Notes: generated by a model from the sequence alone, not told the origin. Shown: positions 25,336-35,410, counted from the stretch's first letter. The stretch is 58,127 nt of DNA from Pseudomonadota bacterium (GCA_020160955.1 JAIUOX010000013.1:1-58127); one strand, 5' to 3'. Program-made: numbers and translations.

Positions 25336-25972
25336 GGGCTGGAAAAAACGCGAGCGCGAGGAGCGCGGCTACCACCACGGCAACCTGCGCGAGGCGCTGA
25401 TCCAGGCCGCGCGGGAACTGATTGCCGAGAAGGGTCCGGCCGGCTTCACCTTCGCCGACGCCGCCCGCTCGGCCGGGGTCAGCGCCGCCGCGCCCTACCG
25501 CCATTTCCGCGATCGCGATGCCCTGCTGGCCGACGTGGCGCGCGAGGGTTTCCAGCGCTTCGAGGCGATGCTGGCGACCGGCTGGGCCAACGGCCGGCCG
25601 GATGCCCTCACCGCCTTCCAGAACGTCGGCAAGGCCTACCTCGCCTTCGCCCGCAGCGAGCCCGCATACTACGCCGCGATGTTCGAGGCCGGCCTGCCGC
25701 CCGACCTCAATGCCGAGTTGCGGGCGGCTGGCGACCGCGCCTTCGCGGTGTTGCGCACGGCGGCCGAGGCGGTGGTGGCGCAGTTGCCGGCCGGCCAGCG
25801 GCCGCCGGCCCTGATGATGGCGCTGCACGCCTGGGCGATGGCCCACGGCATCGCCTCGCTGTTCGGCCGCGGCGATGCCGGGCGCCGCTCGTTGCCCATG
25901 ACGGCCGAGGAACTGCTCGAGTCGCAGATGCTGATCTACCTGCAGGGACTGGGTTTCACGGGAAATCGCTGA
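25334..25972 (+). CDS. TetR/AcrR-family transcriptional regulator
   Basis: 212 aa. The N-terminal DNA-binding domain shows YHHGNLREALIQAARELI and a helix-turn-helix around residues 37-58 (FTFADAARSAGVSAAAPYRH). The C-terminal part has the WHG-type ligand domain pattern (FQNVGKAYLAFARSEPAYYAAMF). Two copies of a GTTAAC-centred palindrome, one over its own start and one before the next gene, are its likely operators. The ligand is unknown. It is divergent from the LLM oxidoreductase. Confidence 0.88.
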   Translation: MGWKKREREERGYHHGNLREALIQAARELIAEKGPAGFTFADAARSAGVSAAAPYRHFRDRDALLADVAREGFQRFEAMLATGWANGRPDALTAFQNVGKAYLAFARSEPAYYAAMFEAGLPPDLNAELRAAGDRAFAVLRTAAEAVVAQLPAGQRPPALMMALHAWAMAHGIASLFGRGDAGRRSLPMTAEELLESQMLIYLQGLGFTGNR

Positions 25973-26005
25973 GGGGGCCTTGACTCCCCGCGCCGCGATC
26001 CCCAA

Positions 26006-26037
26006 TGTAAATGTCGTTAACATTTACATCTGTTAAC
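26006..26037. promoter_or_regulatory. Putative TetR operator upstream of the DUF2852 gene
   Basis: A 23-bp palindrome (9-bp arms TGTAAATGT / ACATTTACA at 26006-26014 and 26020-26028, 5-nt centre) followed by another GTTAAC at 26032-26037. It shares TGTAAA-N4-GTTAACAT with the site at 25318. AT-rich within a GC-rich region. Confidence 0.65.
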
Positions 26038-26058
26038 GCCCAACGGAGGAGCCCCGCC

Positions 26059-26508
26059 ATGACGGGTCTGATGGAACGACTGGACGATCTACCGAGGCCC
26101 GCCTGGATCGCGCTGCTGGTGGTGAGTTTCATCGTCTTCTGGCCGATTGGTCTCGCCCTGCTCATCTACCTGAAATGGAGTGGACGCATGTTTTGCTCTC
26201 GGTCCGGCCGCTACGGCCAATGGTACGGCGCCGACTGCCGTGAGGGCCGCCGCGCCGCCCGCGAGGAGTGGCGCGCCTTCAAGCGCCGCGCGCGCTGGGG
26301 CGGTGGCTCGAGCGGCAACGTCGCCTTCGACGAGTACCGCGACGAGACGCTGCGCAAGCTCGACGAGGAGCAGCGCGAGTTCCGCGACTTCCTCGACCGC
26401 CTGCGGGCCGCCAAGGACCGCGCCGAGTTCGACCAGTTCATGGCCGAGCGGCGCAACCGCCCAGCGGCCAGCGAGCCGCCGCAGCCGCCGGCCCCGCCGA
26501 CCAACTGA
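26059..26508 (+). CDS. DUF2852 membrane protein
   Basis: 149 aa. One membrane segment at about 15-38 (WIALLVVSFIVFWPIGLALLIYL), then a basic linker and a charged helix (DEYRDETLRKLDEEQREFRDF, LRAAKDRAEFDQFMAERRN) that is the hallmark of DUF2852, a family of Alphaproteobacteria with unknown function. The tail is Pro/Ala-rich. GGAGGA precedes ATG 26059. It follows tetR by 86 bp containing the palindromic operator, so it is probably repressed by that regulator. A strong terminator follows. Confidence 0.85.
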   Translation: MTGLMERLDDLPRPAWIALLVVSFIVFWPIGLALLIYLKWSGRMFCSRSGRYGQWYGADCREGRRAAREEWRAFKRRARWGGGSSGNVAFDEYRDETLRKLDEEQREFRDFLDRLRAAKDRAEFDQFMAERRNRPAASEPPQPPAPPTN

Positions 26509-26536
26509 GGCCCCCCCGGGACAGACTTGAGACCAG

Positions 26537-26573
26537 CCCTCCTCCTCGCCTGCCGGCGAGGGGGAGGGTTTTT
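26537..26573 (+). terminator. Rho-independent terminator after DUF2852 gene
   Basis: 14-bp stem (26537-26550 with 26555-26568, one G-T wobble), 4-nt loop TGCC, followed by five T's at 26569-26573. It closes the tetR-DUF2852 transcript before the convergent hypothetical gene. Confidence 0.85.
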
Positions 26574-26586
26574 CATGGCCCGAAGT

Positions 26587-27231
26587 TCAGTAGCCGACCT
26601 TCATCGGCAGCCGGTGCTCGACGGCCCGGTCGGCGAGATCGAGCAGCACCGCGAAGGCATAGCGCGCGTTTTCCTCGACCGATGCCGTGCCCGGCAGCTC
26701 GCGGCCGGCCCATCCGGCGATGCTGCGCGGGCGGGCCTTCCAGGTCGCGCCGTTGAGGTCCTCGAGCTGCCGGCGCAGCACCACGGCCGAGCCCATCACG
26801 ACCCGGCGTCCGTCCACGTCGTCGCCCTCGACGACGAAATCGAACGACTGCGGCAGCCACAGTTCGACGTTGCGCACCAGGTGGGCGTAGCGCGACCGGA
26901 AGCCGTCGGCCTTGGTGCGCTGCAGGATCGGATCGCTGTCCAGTTCCTCGGGCAGCCGCACCGGCGGGCGCACCGCGGGATGCTCGGCATAGGCCGCCCA
27001 CAACACCAGCGCGGCGAGACCATGCCAGCCCGGACGGCCGCTGAACGAGGGCGCGTGGTCGGTCTCGTCCCAATCGAGCGGCACCGGGAGCCGGTCGGCG
27101 AGGCGTCGGCTCAGCGCGTCGCGCCACGCCAGCACGGCGGCGCGGCGCTCGGCGACCGTCGCCGTCCCGGTGCTGCCCCATTGCCCTTCGGGAGGGCGAC
27201 TGAGGGGCCCGACATGGATGTCGAGGGACAT
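26587..27231 (-). CDS. Hypothetical protein
   Basis: 214 aa, soluble, with no signal peptide. It starts MSLDIHVGPLSRPPEGQ and is Arg/Leu-rich with an Asp/Glu scatter (PEELDSDPILQRTKADGFRS). I do not recognise its family. The codon bias fits the chromosome. It is convergent with the DUF2852 gene, beyond that gene's terminator, and the TTT receptor ends 173 bp from its start. Confidence 0.65.
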   Translation of the reverse strand: MSLDIHVGPLSRPPEGQWGSTGTATVAERRAAVLAWRDALSRRLADRLPVPLDWDETDHAPSFSGRPGWHGLAALVLWAAYAEHPAVRPPVRLPEELDSDPILQRTKADGFRSRYAHLVRNVELWLPQSFDFVVEGDDVDGRRVVMGSAVVLRRQLEDLNGATWKARPRSIAGWAGRELPGTASVEENARYAFAVLLDLADRAVEHRLPMKVGY

Positions 27232-27265
27232 GAACGGTAAGCGCCTGTACTCGTGAACCCCGGAG

Positions 27266-27287
27266 GGTACGGCCCAACTGCCGTACC
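27266..27287. repeat. 8-bp stem hairpin between hypothetical gene and receptor gene
   Basis: GGTACGGC (27266-27273) pairs with GCCGTACC (27280-27287) around a 6-nt loop. No T-run follows on either strand. Function unknown; possibly the end of the receptor transcript or a 5' leader of the hypothetical gene. Confidence 0.4.
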
Positions 27288-27404
27288 ACTCAAAGTTGCT
27301 AGCGCAGCGCCCTGCGAAATACCAACGGAAACCGTGTTTTTGCCGGGCCTAAGTGCGGTCCGACGTGACTTCGGTCACTATGGCTTCGGTCACTGCGGCT
27401 CCCG

Positions 27405-28394
27405 TCATTGGGGCTCGATGTTCAGCGACTTCACCAGCGCGATCCACTGCGGTCCCTGCTCGGCCATGAAGCGCTCGAAGAACACGTGGTCCTGCGCGGC
27501 GGTGTCGATACCGAACGTGTCGAGGATCTTCTGGATGCGCTCGCTCTTGCCGGCCTCGACCATCATATCGGACAGCTTGACCACGATGTCCTTGGGCATC
27601 CCCGCCGGCCCGACCAGCATGATGCCGCCCTGGAGCTGGAACGCGATGTCGTTGACGCCCTGCTCGAGGAAGGTCGGCACGTCGGGCAGCTTCTTCATGC
27701 GGACCTTGGTCGGCACGGCGATCGGCCGGCCGGCGCCGGTCTGCAGCACGCTGGTCGCGGCGGCGACGCTGCCGCTGCCGCCCTGCACGGCGCCGGAGGC
27801 GACGTCGATCCACATCGGCGCCTCGCCGCGGTAGTGCACCGCCTCCATCTTGAGCCCGAGCGAGCGGTTCATGCCCTCGACCGCGCAGTGGCTGTACGAG
27901 CCGGCGCCGTAGGTGCCGAGGCTCGTCTTGTTGTTGCGGGCGTAGTCGGCGAATTCCTTGAGGTTCTTCGCCGGCACGTTCTTGTTGACGATGGTCGGCA
28001 GGTGGCCGGCATCCATCCACGAGATCGGCACGAAGTCCTTGTCGGGATCGTAGGGCAGCTTCTTGAACAGCGCCTTGTTCATGATCATCGTGGTCGAGAT
28101 CGTCCACATCAGCGTGTAGCCATCGGGGGCCGCGCTCTTGACCTGCTCGGCGGCGATGGCGCCGCTGGCGCCGGCCTTGTTCTCGACGAACACGGGCTGC
28201 CCGGTCTTCTGCGAGATCGCTTCGCCGTAGGCGCGGGCGAAGGTGTCGGTGAGCCCGCCGGCCGGGTAGCCGCAGATGATCCGGATGGGCTTGGCCGGCC
28301 AGGCCTGGGCAATCGACGGGGCCGGAAGAAGAGCCGCCGTGGCGGCAGCGGAGCCATAGCGCAGCACGTCGCGGCGCGTCGCACGCACGATCAT
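27405..28394 (-). CDS. Tripartite tricarboxylate transporter (Bug) periplasmic substrate-binding protein
   Basis: 329 aa. The leader MIVRATRRDVLRYGSAAATA has twin arginines followed by a hydrophobic stretch and SIAQA, consistent with Tat-type export. The Bug receptor pattern is present: WPAKPIRIICGYPAGGLTDTFAR, AAPDGYTLMWT and LPDVPTFLEQGV. It binds a carboxylate in the periplasm. No TctA/TctB membrane genes are near, as is common for the expanded Bug family. It lies downstream of a CaiB-type CoA-transferase on the same strand. Confidence 0.87.
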   Translation of the reverse strand: MIVRATRRDVLRYGSAAATAALLPAPSIAQAWPAKPIRIICGYPAGGLTDTFARAYGEAISQKTGQPVFVENKAGASGAIAAEQVKSAAPDGYTLMWTISTTMIMNKALFKKLPYDPDKDFVPISWMDAGHLPTIVNKNVPAKNLKEFADYARNNKTSLGTYGAGSYSHCAVEGMNRSLGLKMEAVHYRGEAPMWIDVASGAVQGGSGSVAAATSVLQTGAGRPIAVPTKVRMKKLPDVPTFLEQGVNDIAFQLQGGIMLVGPAGMPKDIVVKLSDMMVEAGKSERIQKILDTFGIDTAAQDHVFFERFMAEQGPQWIALVKSLNIEPQ

Positions 28395-28500
28395 GAACGT
28401 CCTCCCTGCGGCGCCTCTCGTTGGTTGTCGACGGTCTTTGCCGTCAGGCGGCGCCAGGGAAGAGCATGGCCGCGGGCGGGGCGGCCGTAAAGCGGAAGAA

Positions 28501-28567
28501 GGGTCCCTCGCTTCGCCCGGAATGACAGCTTCTTTGTGTGTCATCCCGGGCGCCGGCGAGGGCGCTT
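28501..28567. repeat. Palindromic intergenic repeat, degenerate copy 2
   Basis: The left arm beginning GGGTCCCTCGCTTCGCCCGG matches copy 1 with two changes, and the right arm from 28539 is further diverged. It lies between two same-strand genes, the CoA-transferase and the Bug receptor. Mutations appear on both arms, suggesting an old copy. Confidence 0.75.
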
Positions 28568-29761
28568 TCACGAGGCCTTGGTCGCCCCCGACTTCAGCAT
28601 CGAGTCGATCTCGGCCTGGGTGTAGCCGGCCTCGGACAGGATCTCGACGCTGTGCTCGCCCAGCCGCGGCTGCAGCCGGGTGATCTCGGGCTTGGTCCTG
28701 CTGAAGCGCGGCGGGATGTCCGGCATGCGCAGCCGGCCCTCGGTCGGGTGGTCGACTTCCTTCCAGAAGCCGGTGGCGTTCAGCTGCGGGTCGACGAACA
28801 GGTCGTCCAGCGTGTTGACCGGCCCGTGCGGCACGTTCGAGTCCTTGAGCAGCGCGACCCACTCGGCGTTGGTCCGCGTGGCGCAGATCTCGGCCAGGGT
28901 GGCGTAGTAGTGCTCGACGTTCTTGAGCCGGTTGGCGAGCGAGGTGAAGCGCTCGTCGGCCGCCAGTTCGGGCCGGCCGATCAGGCCGCAGAATTCCTTC
29001 CAGTGACCGTCGGTGTAGGGCAGCAGCGCGAAGTAGCCGTCCTTCGACGGGTAGGGCCGGCGCTCCTTGTTCAGCACGCGCTTGTAGCCGGCCGTCTCGA
29101 GCGCCGGCCGGAAGGTCTCGCCGTAGAGATGCTCGACCATCACGAACGACACCAGCGTCTCGTACATCGGCACCTCGACCGACTGGCCCTTGCCGGTGCG
29201 CTCGCGCGCGAACAGCGCCGCCAGCAGCGCCGAGACGACGCCGTTCGAACTGGTCTTGTCGGCGACGATGGTCGGCAGGAAGCGCGGCTGCCCGGCGACC
29301 ACGCTCTGCAGCGAGGCGAGGCCGGAGCCGGCCTGGATGATGTCGTCGTAGGCCGCCTTCGGACCCATCGGCCCGGCGGCGCGGTAACCGTAGGTCGCGA
29401 GGTAGACCAGCCGCGGGTTGATCTTCTCGAACGCCTCGTACTCGACGCCCAGCCGGCGGGCCGGGTCGGGCCGGTAGTTGTGCATCAGCACGTCGGCGGT
29501 CTCGGCCAGCTTGAACAGCGCCTTGCGGCCGGCCTCCTGCTTGAGGTCGAGGACCAGCGAGCGCTTGGAGCGATTGCAGCCGAGGTAGAAGGCGGCCATG
29601 CCCGGGTGGCGCGACGGCCCCAGCTGGCGGGTCGTGTCGCCCTCGGGCGGCTCGATCTTGATGACGTCTGCCCCAAGATCGCCCAATTGCTGCGCCGCCC
29701 ACGGACCGAGCACCACCGAGGTGCAATCCAGGATCCTGACGCCCGCCAACGGACCTGCCAT
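28568..29761 (-). CDS. CaiB/BaiF-family CoA-transferase
   Basis: 397 aa of the class III CoA-transferase family. It opens MAGPLAGVRILDCTSVVLGP and has IKIEPPEGD in the first Rossmann half. The catalytic aspartate is Asp168 (TIVADKTSSNG), followed by ALFARERTGKGQ. It moves CoA from an acyl-CoA to a carboxylate. Its neighbour, the Bug receptor, suggests that an imported acid is activated by this enzyme. The start is 140 bp from the secreted protein gene on the other strand. Confidence 0.88.
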   Translation of the reverse strand: MAGPLAGVRILDCTSVVLGPWAAQQLGDLGADVIKIEPPEGDTTRQLGPSRHPGMAAFYLGCNRSKRSLVLDLKQEAGRKALFKLAETADVLMHNYRPDPARRLGVEYEAFEKINPRLVYLATYGYRAAGPMGPKAAYDDIIQAGSGLASLQSVVAGQPRFLPTIVADKTSSNGVVSALLAALFARERTGKGQSVEVPMYETLVSFVMVEHLYGETFRPALETAGYKRVLNKERRPYPSKDGYFALLPYTDGHWKEFCGLIGRPELAADERFTSLANRLKNVEHYYATLAEICATRTNAEWVALLKDSNVPHGPVNTLDDLFVDPQLNATGFWKEVDHPTEGRLRMPDIPPRFSRTKPEITRLQPRLGEHSVEILSEAGYTQAEIDSMLKSGATKAS

Positions 29762-29900
29762 CGAACGCTCCCTCCGTCTGATTTCTCCCGGACTACCACA
29801 AGTTGGTCACGGGCGCGGAAGAAACAGCCTGCCACATTTCGCATTGCCTCTGGCGTCGGCAGCCCCCTGCCGGCGGCGTCAGCGGTTGAAGGAGACGAAC

Positions 29901-30212
29901 GTGAAAACCGATCGCAATTCGAAGGCTTTTCGTACTGCGCTGGGCGCCATGGCCCTCGGCCTCGGCCTGGTCGCGGCAACGGCGGCGGCCGAGGCGCACG
30001 AGTGGAAGCGGGGTCGCGGCTGGGGTCCCCCGGCCGTGGTCGTCGTGCCGGCCGCACCGGTGCGCTACGCCGCGCCCGTGGTCTATGCCCCCGCCCCGGT
30101 GGTCTACGCCCCGGCCCCGGTGATGGTCGCGCCGGCCTACCCCGCCTATGCCTACCCGGCCTATGCCGGCCCGGGCAGCCTCAGCATCGGGCTGAACGTG
30201 CCGCTGCGCTAG
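29901..30212 (+). CDS. Secreted Ala/Pro/Tyr-rich small protein
   Basis: 103 aa from GTG 29901, chosen for the well-placed GAAGGAGA ribosome-binding site. The signal peptide ends at AAAEAHEW. Residues about 52-90 consist of near repeats of VVYAPAP and PAYAYPAYA, a low-complexity pattern seen in small cell-envelope proteins of rhizobia-like bacteria. Function unknown. A perfect terminator follows 24 bp after the stop. Confidence 0.72.
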   Translation: MKTDRNSKAFRTALGAMALGLGLVAATAAAEAHEWKRGRGWGPPAVVVVPAAPVRYAAPVVYAPAPVVYAPAPVMVAPAYPAYAYPAYAGPGSLSIGLNVPLR

Positions 30213-30236
30213 CCAACGGCACTTCGCGACGGAACG

Positions 30237-30268
30237 GGGCGCGGCGCCGACGGGTGCCGCGCCCTTTT
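30237..30268 (+). terminator. Rho-independent terminator
   Basis: GGGCGCGGC (30237-30245) pairs with GCCGCGCCC (30256-30264) around a 10-nt loop, followed by TTTT at 30265-30268. It ends transcription of the small secreted protein before the leuA promoter. Confidence 0.88.
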
Positions 30269-30293
30269 CGTTGCCGGGAGCCCGGCGAGACCG

Positions 30294-30322
30294 TTGACCG
30301 CACCCGGCAAATCGGGTTAGGT
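30294..30322 (+). promoter_or_regulatory. Putative sigma-70-type promoter of leuA
   Basis: TTGACC at 30294-30299 and TTAGGT at 30317-30322 are separated by 17 bp. Transcription would start near 30329, a few bases before the leader peptide ATG at 30333, so the leader peptide would be translated almost leaderless. Confidence 0.55.
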
Positions 30323-30332
30323 CGACGCCAAC

Positions 30333-30368
30333 ATGCTGCGACTGAACACGCTTCGACTTATTGGCTGA
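30333..30368 (+). CDS. leuL: leuA leader peptide (Leu-rich, attenuation)
   Basis: An 11-codon frame reading MLRLNTLRLIG and stop. Four of eleven codons are leucine (CTG, CTG, CTT, CTT). Its place 142 bp upstream of leuA and directly after a promoter is that of a transcription-attenuation leader, a known mode of control for leuA in Proteobacteria. Ribosome stalling at Leu codons when leucyl-tRNA is scarce would alter folding of the downstream hairpin. Inference from pattern and position. Confidence 0.72.
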   Translation: MLRLNTLRLIG

Positions 30369-30374
30369 TCCGCC

Positions 30375-30391
30375 GCCCCGGCCTCCGGGGC
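30375..30391 (+). promoter_or_regulatory. Hairpin downstream of leuA leader peptide (attenuator component)
   Basis: GCCCCGG (30375-30381) pairs with CCGGGGC (30385-30391) around a 3-nt loop, 6 bp after the leader stop. No clear U-run follows, so whether it is the pause, antiterminator or terminator stem is not settled. The rest of 30392-30510 shows no gene. Confidence 0.45.
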
Positions 30392-30432
30392 CCCTGCGGG
30401 TCGCTGTCGTTCGTGTCACCAAATCCAAATAG

Positions 30433-32208
<1,776 letters not shown>

Positions 32209-32344
32209 CCCGCCACCTCGCGGACGCTATACTGCCGGGGTGAGCAACCCTCTCCCCGGCAGCCCGCCGCGACCGGCGGCGAACAGCAACCTCGCCCTGC
32301 CGCCCGACCCGTCCTCGCCGCTGCGGCGGCGGGAGGGCCCGGCG

Positions 32345-32563
32345 ATGCGCACCGTGCGCCACGTCTGGAACGTGGCGATCTCGCTGATGCTCGGCACCAT
32401 GATCGGCCTGATCGGCCACGAGTTCGCCGCCGACGCGCTCGGCCGCCTGTTCCCCGAGCAGGCCTTCGTCGCCAACTTCGCCCGCGCCCTGTTCTGGACC
32501 CTCGGCGTCGGCGCCTCGGGCATCCTGTTCTTCTCCTACTACCTCGACGATTCCAGCCGCTGA
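32345..32563 (+). CDS. Small membrane protein, unknown function
   Basis: 72 aa with two hydrophobic stretches (VAISLMLGTMIGLIGHEF and ALFWTLGVGASGILFFSYYL). ATG 32345 has GGGAGG upstream; a GTG at 32240 would add 35 proline-rich residues and a TATACT box directly precedes it. Family not recognised. Placed between leuA and pmbA with a large inverted repeat downstream. Confidence 0.55.
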   Translation: MRTVRHVWNVAISLMLGTMIGLIGHEFAADALGRLFPEQAFVANFARALFWTLGVGASGILFFSYYLDDSSR

Positions 32564-32578
32564 CGCCGGCAAGAGGGC

Positions 32579-32719
32579 ATGACCCCTCCGTCCGCTGCGC
32601 GGACACCTCCCCGCGCTGCCGCGCAGGGAGGACAAGAAGCCCTCGTCGCGTCACCGATCATTTCCTCCCCCTGCGCCAGCAGGGGGAGATGTCGGCGTCT
32701 TCGCCGACGGAGGGGTCAT
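32579..32719. repeat. Large composite inverted repeat upstream of pmbA
   Basis: The outer arms begin ATGACCCCTCCGTC and end GACGGAGGGGTCAT. Nested inside are a stem around CTCCC...GGGAG and a perfect 10-bp stem, CTCCCCCTGC / GCAGGGGGAG with a 4-nt loop. The whole unit is about 141 bp and could fold into a branched structure. It resembles interspersed non-coding repeats of Alphaproteobacteria. Confidence 0.75.
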
Positions 32720-32779
32720 GGGCTCATATCGCAAGGCCCTGCCTCTGGCCGCGCGCGGCTTCCGTGCTTAAATAGGACC

Positions 32780-34186
32780 ATGGCCACCGCGAAGAAGAAG
32801 ACCGCCGCCCCCAAGTCCAGCCGCAAGCCCGTCCGCGCCGCGCGCGCGACCGGCGCGCCCGACGCCAACCTGCTCGCCGACCTGATGAAGTGGGCCAAGG
32901 CCGCCGGGGCCGACGCCGCCGACGCGCTGTACGTCAACGGCGAGTCGATCTCGGTCGCCCAGCGCATGGGCAAGCGCGAGAAGCTGGAAAGCAGCGAGGG
33001 CCGCGATCTTGGCCTGCGCGTCTTCGTCGGCCAGCGCCAGGCGATCGTCTCCAGCACCGACTTCTCGCCGGCGGCGCTGCGCACCCTGGCGGGCCGTGCC
33101 GTCGACATGGCGCGCGCCGTGCCGGAGGACCCGGTGTGCGGCATCGCGCCGGAGGAACTGCTGGCCACCGACTGGCCCGACCTCGACCTCAGCGACAAGG
33201 CTCGTCCGTCGGCGCGCGCGCTGCTGGCGATGGCGGCCGAGACCGAGGACGCCGCCCGCGCGGTCAAGGGCGTGACCAACTCGGAGGGCGCCGATGCCGC
33301 CTGGGGCCGCACCTTCGTCATGCTGGCCGCCTCCAACGGCTTCTCCGGCAGCTACCGCCGCTCGGGCTACTCGCTGTCCTGCGCCGTGCTGGCCGGCGAA
33401 GGCACCGGCATGGAGCGCGACTACGAGTGGACCAGCGCGGTCCACCTCGAGGACCTGATGGCGCCGGCCCGGGTCGGCCGCAACGCCGGCAAGTTCGCCG
33501 TCCGCCGCCTCAACCCGCGCAAGGCCGCCAGCGCGCGCGTGCCGGTGGTCTACGACCGCCGCGTCTCGGGCGGCCTGATCGGCCACCTCGCCGGCGCGAT
33601 CAACGGCCGCGCCGTGGCCCGCGGCACGTCCTTCCTGAAGGACAGCATGGGCAAGAAGATCTTCGCCGACGGCATCCGCATCCTCGACAACCCGCTGCGC
33701 AAGCGCGGGCTGGGCAGCAAGCCGTTCGACGCCGAGGGCCTGCCGACGAAGCGCTGCGCGGTGATCGAGGACGGCGTGCTGACGACCTGGCTGCTCGACC
33801 TCGCGGCGGCGCGCCAGCTCAAGCTCAAGCCGACCGGCCACGCCGCGCGCGGCACCTCGGGCCCGCCCTCGCCCTCGACGTCCAACTTCTACATGGAGAA
33901 GGGCAAGCTCTCGCTCGACGAGCTGATCGGCGACATCAGGAGCGGCCTCTACATCACCGGCCTGATCGGCATGGGCGTCAACGGCGTCACCGGCGACTAC
34001 AGCCGCGGCGCCGAGGGTTTCTGGATCGAGAACGGCAAGCTCGCCTACCCGGTCAGCGGCATCACCGTCGCCGGCAACCTCAAGGACATGTTCCGCAAGC
34101 TGACGCCGGCCAACGACCTGCAGTTCAAGGGCGCGACCAACGCCCCGACGGTGCGAATCGAGGGGCTGACCGTCGCCGGGTCGTGA
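32780..34186 (+). CDS. pmbA: TldE/PmbA metalloprotease subunit
   Basis: 468 aa of the TldD/PmbA family but lacking the HExxxH motif, as expected for TldE. Conserved parts include GRDLGLRVFVGQRQAIVSSTD, GFSGSYRRSGYSLSC and the C-terminal FWIENGKLAYPVSGITVAGN. It forms a heterodimer with TldD, encoded 19.5 kb upstream. ATG 32780 follows TAGGACC; the N-terminal Lys/Ala-rich stretch is unusual. An MltB-like gene begins 12 bp after the stop. Confidence 0.93.
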   Translation: MATAKKKTAAPKSSRKPVRAARATGAPDANLLADLMKWAKAAGADAADALYVNGESISVAQRMGKREKLESSEGRDLGLRVFVGQRQAIVSSTDFSPAALRTLAGRAVDMARAVPEDPVCGIAPEELLATDWPDLDLSDKARPSARALLAMAAETEDAARAVKGVTNSEGADAAWGRTFVMLAASNGFSGSYRRSGYSLSCAVLAGEGTGMERDYEWTSAVHLEDLMAPARVGRNAGKFAVRRLNPRKAASARVPVVYDRRVSGGLIGHLAGAINGRAVARGTSFLKDSMGKKIFADGIRILDNPLRKRGLGSKPFDAEGLPTKRCAVIEDGVLTTWLLDLAAARQLKLKPTGHAARGTSGPPSPSTSNFYMEKGKLSLDELIGDIRSGLYITGLIGMGVNGVTGDYSRGAEGFWIENGKLAYPVSGITVAGNLKDMFRKLTPANDLQFKGATNAPTVRIEGLTVAGS

Positions 34187-34198
34187 TATCGTGCGGGC

Positions 34199-35407
34199 AT
34201 GAGCTCCCTCGCCCGCGCTCTCGCGCTCATCTCGACCGCCGCCGCAACGTCGGCCCTCCTCGCCGCACCGGCGCTCGCCCAGGGCGAGTGGCCGTCCTGC
34301 GTGCAGTCGATCAAGGCCGAGGCGATGCGCCAGGGCGTGCCGCAGGCCATCGCCGACCGCGCCTTCCAGGGGCTGAGCCCCGACCCCAAGGTCATGGACC
34401 TCGACACCAAGCAGCCCGAGTTCTCGCTGACCTACGGCCGCTACATCGCCAACGCGGTGTCGGCGGACCGGATCGCCAAGGGCCAGCAGCGGCTGGCCCA
34501 GAACCGCAGCCTGCTCGAGGCGCTGCAGTCCGAGTACGGCGTGCCGCCGCAATACATCATGGCCTTCTGGGGCGTCGAGACGAACTACGGCGGCTACATG
34601 GGCGACTTCCTGGTCGTGCGCTCGGTGGCGACGCTCGCCTGCATGACCAAGCGGCGCGACTTCTTCACCAACGAGAGCGTCCAGGCGCTGCGCATCCTCG
34701 CCATGAACCACATGACGCGCGAGCAGATGCGCGGCTCGTGGGCGGGCGCCATGGGCAACATGCAGTTCATGCCCTCGACCTTCATGAAGTACGGCGTCGA
34801 TCGCACCGGTGACGGCAAGATCGACCTCTGGAACAGCCTGCCCGACGCCTTCGCCTCGGCCGCCAATTTCCTGCGCGGCATCGGCTGGAAACCGCCCCTG
34901 CCGGCCGCCGCCGAGGTCATCCTGCCGTCGAACTTTCCGCTCGACCAGGCCGACACCACGGTCGAGAAGCCGGTCAGCGAGTGGGCCAAGATGGGGGTCA
35001 AGCTGGCGGGAAGCGCGCCGCTGCCGGCCAGCGCGGAGCCGTCGTCGATCATCCTGCCGGCCGGCTACCGCGGCCCGGCCTTCATCCTGTACCCGAACTT
35101 CAAGGCGGTGATGAACTGGAACCGCTCGACGTTGTACGCGCTGTCGGTCGCCATCCTGGCGCAGCAGATCGCGGGCGGTCCGGGCGTCATGCAGCCGCCG
35201 CCGTCCGACGACGAGCCGCTGTCGCGCGACACCGTCATCGACATGCAGAACCGGCTGGCGCGGCTCACGCTCTACACCGACGAGGTCGACGGCCTGCTCG
35301 GCCCCAAGACCCGCTCGGCGGTGCGGCTCTACCAGAAGAAGATCGGCATGCCGGCCGACGGCCACCCGACGCCCGAGTTCGTGCGCCGCCTGCAGCAGGC
35401 CAGGTAG
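34199..35407 (+). CDS. Lytic murein transglycosylase, MltB-like, with peptidoglycan-binding domain
   Basis: 402 aa with a signal peptide ending APALAQG. The SLT_2 domain has catalytic Glu127 in MAFWGVETNYGGYMG and the MPSTFMKYGVD block typical of MltB. Residues about 340-400 form a PG_binding_1 domain (DTVIDMQNRLARLTLYTDE). It cleaves the MurNAc-GlcNAc bond to give 1,6-anhydro ends, in the periplasm. No lipobox is seen, so it may be soluble rather than lipid-anchored. Spaced 12 bp from pmbA. Confidence 0.9.
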   Translation: MSSLARALALISTAAATSALLAAPALAQGEWPSCVQSIKAEAMRQGVPQAIADRAFQGLSPDPKVMDLDTKQPEFSLTYGRYIANAVSADRIAKGQQRLAQNRSLLEALQSEYGVPPQYIMAFWGVETNYGGYMGDFLVVRSVATLACMTKRRDFFTNESVQALRILAMNHMTREQMRGSWAGAMGNMQFMPSTFMKYGVDRTGDGKIDLWNSLPDAFASAANFLRGIGWKPPLPAAAEVILPSNFPLDQADTTVEKPVSEWAKMGVKLAGSAPLPASAEPSSIILPAGYRGPAFILYPNFKAVMNWNRSTLYALSVAILAQQIAGGPGVMQPPPSDDEPLSRDTVIDMQNRLARLTLYTDEVDGLLGPKTRSAVRLYQKKIGMPADGHPTPEFVRRLQQAR

Positions 35408-35410
35408 GCG

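Noticed and set aside
29901..30212. Amyloid or holdfast-like repeat protein
   Set aside because: The VVYAPAP-type stretch is short low complexity with no defined repeat unit known for those families.
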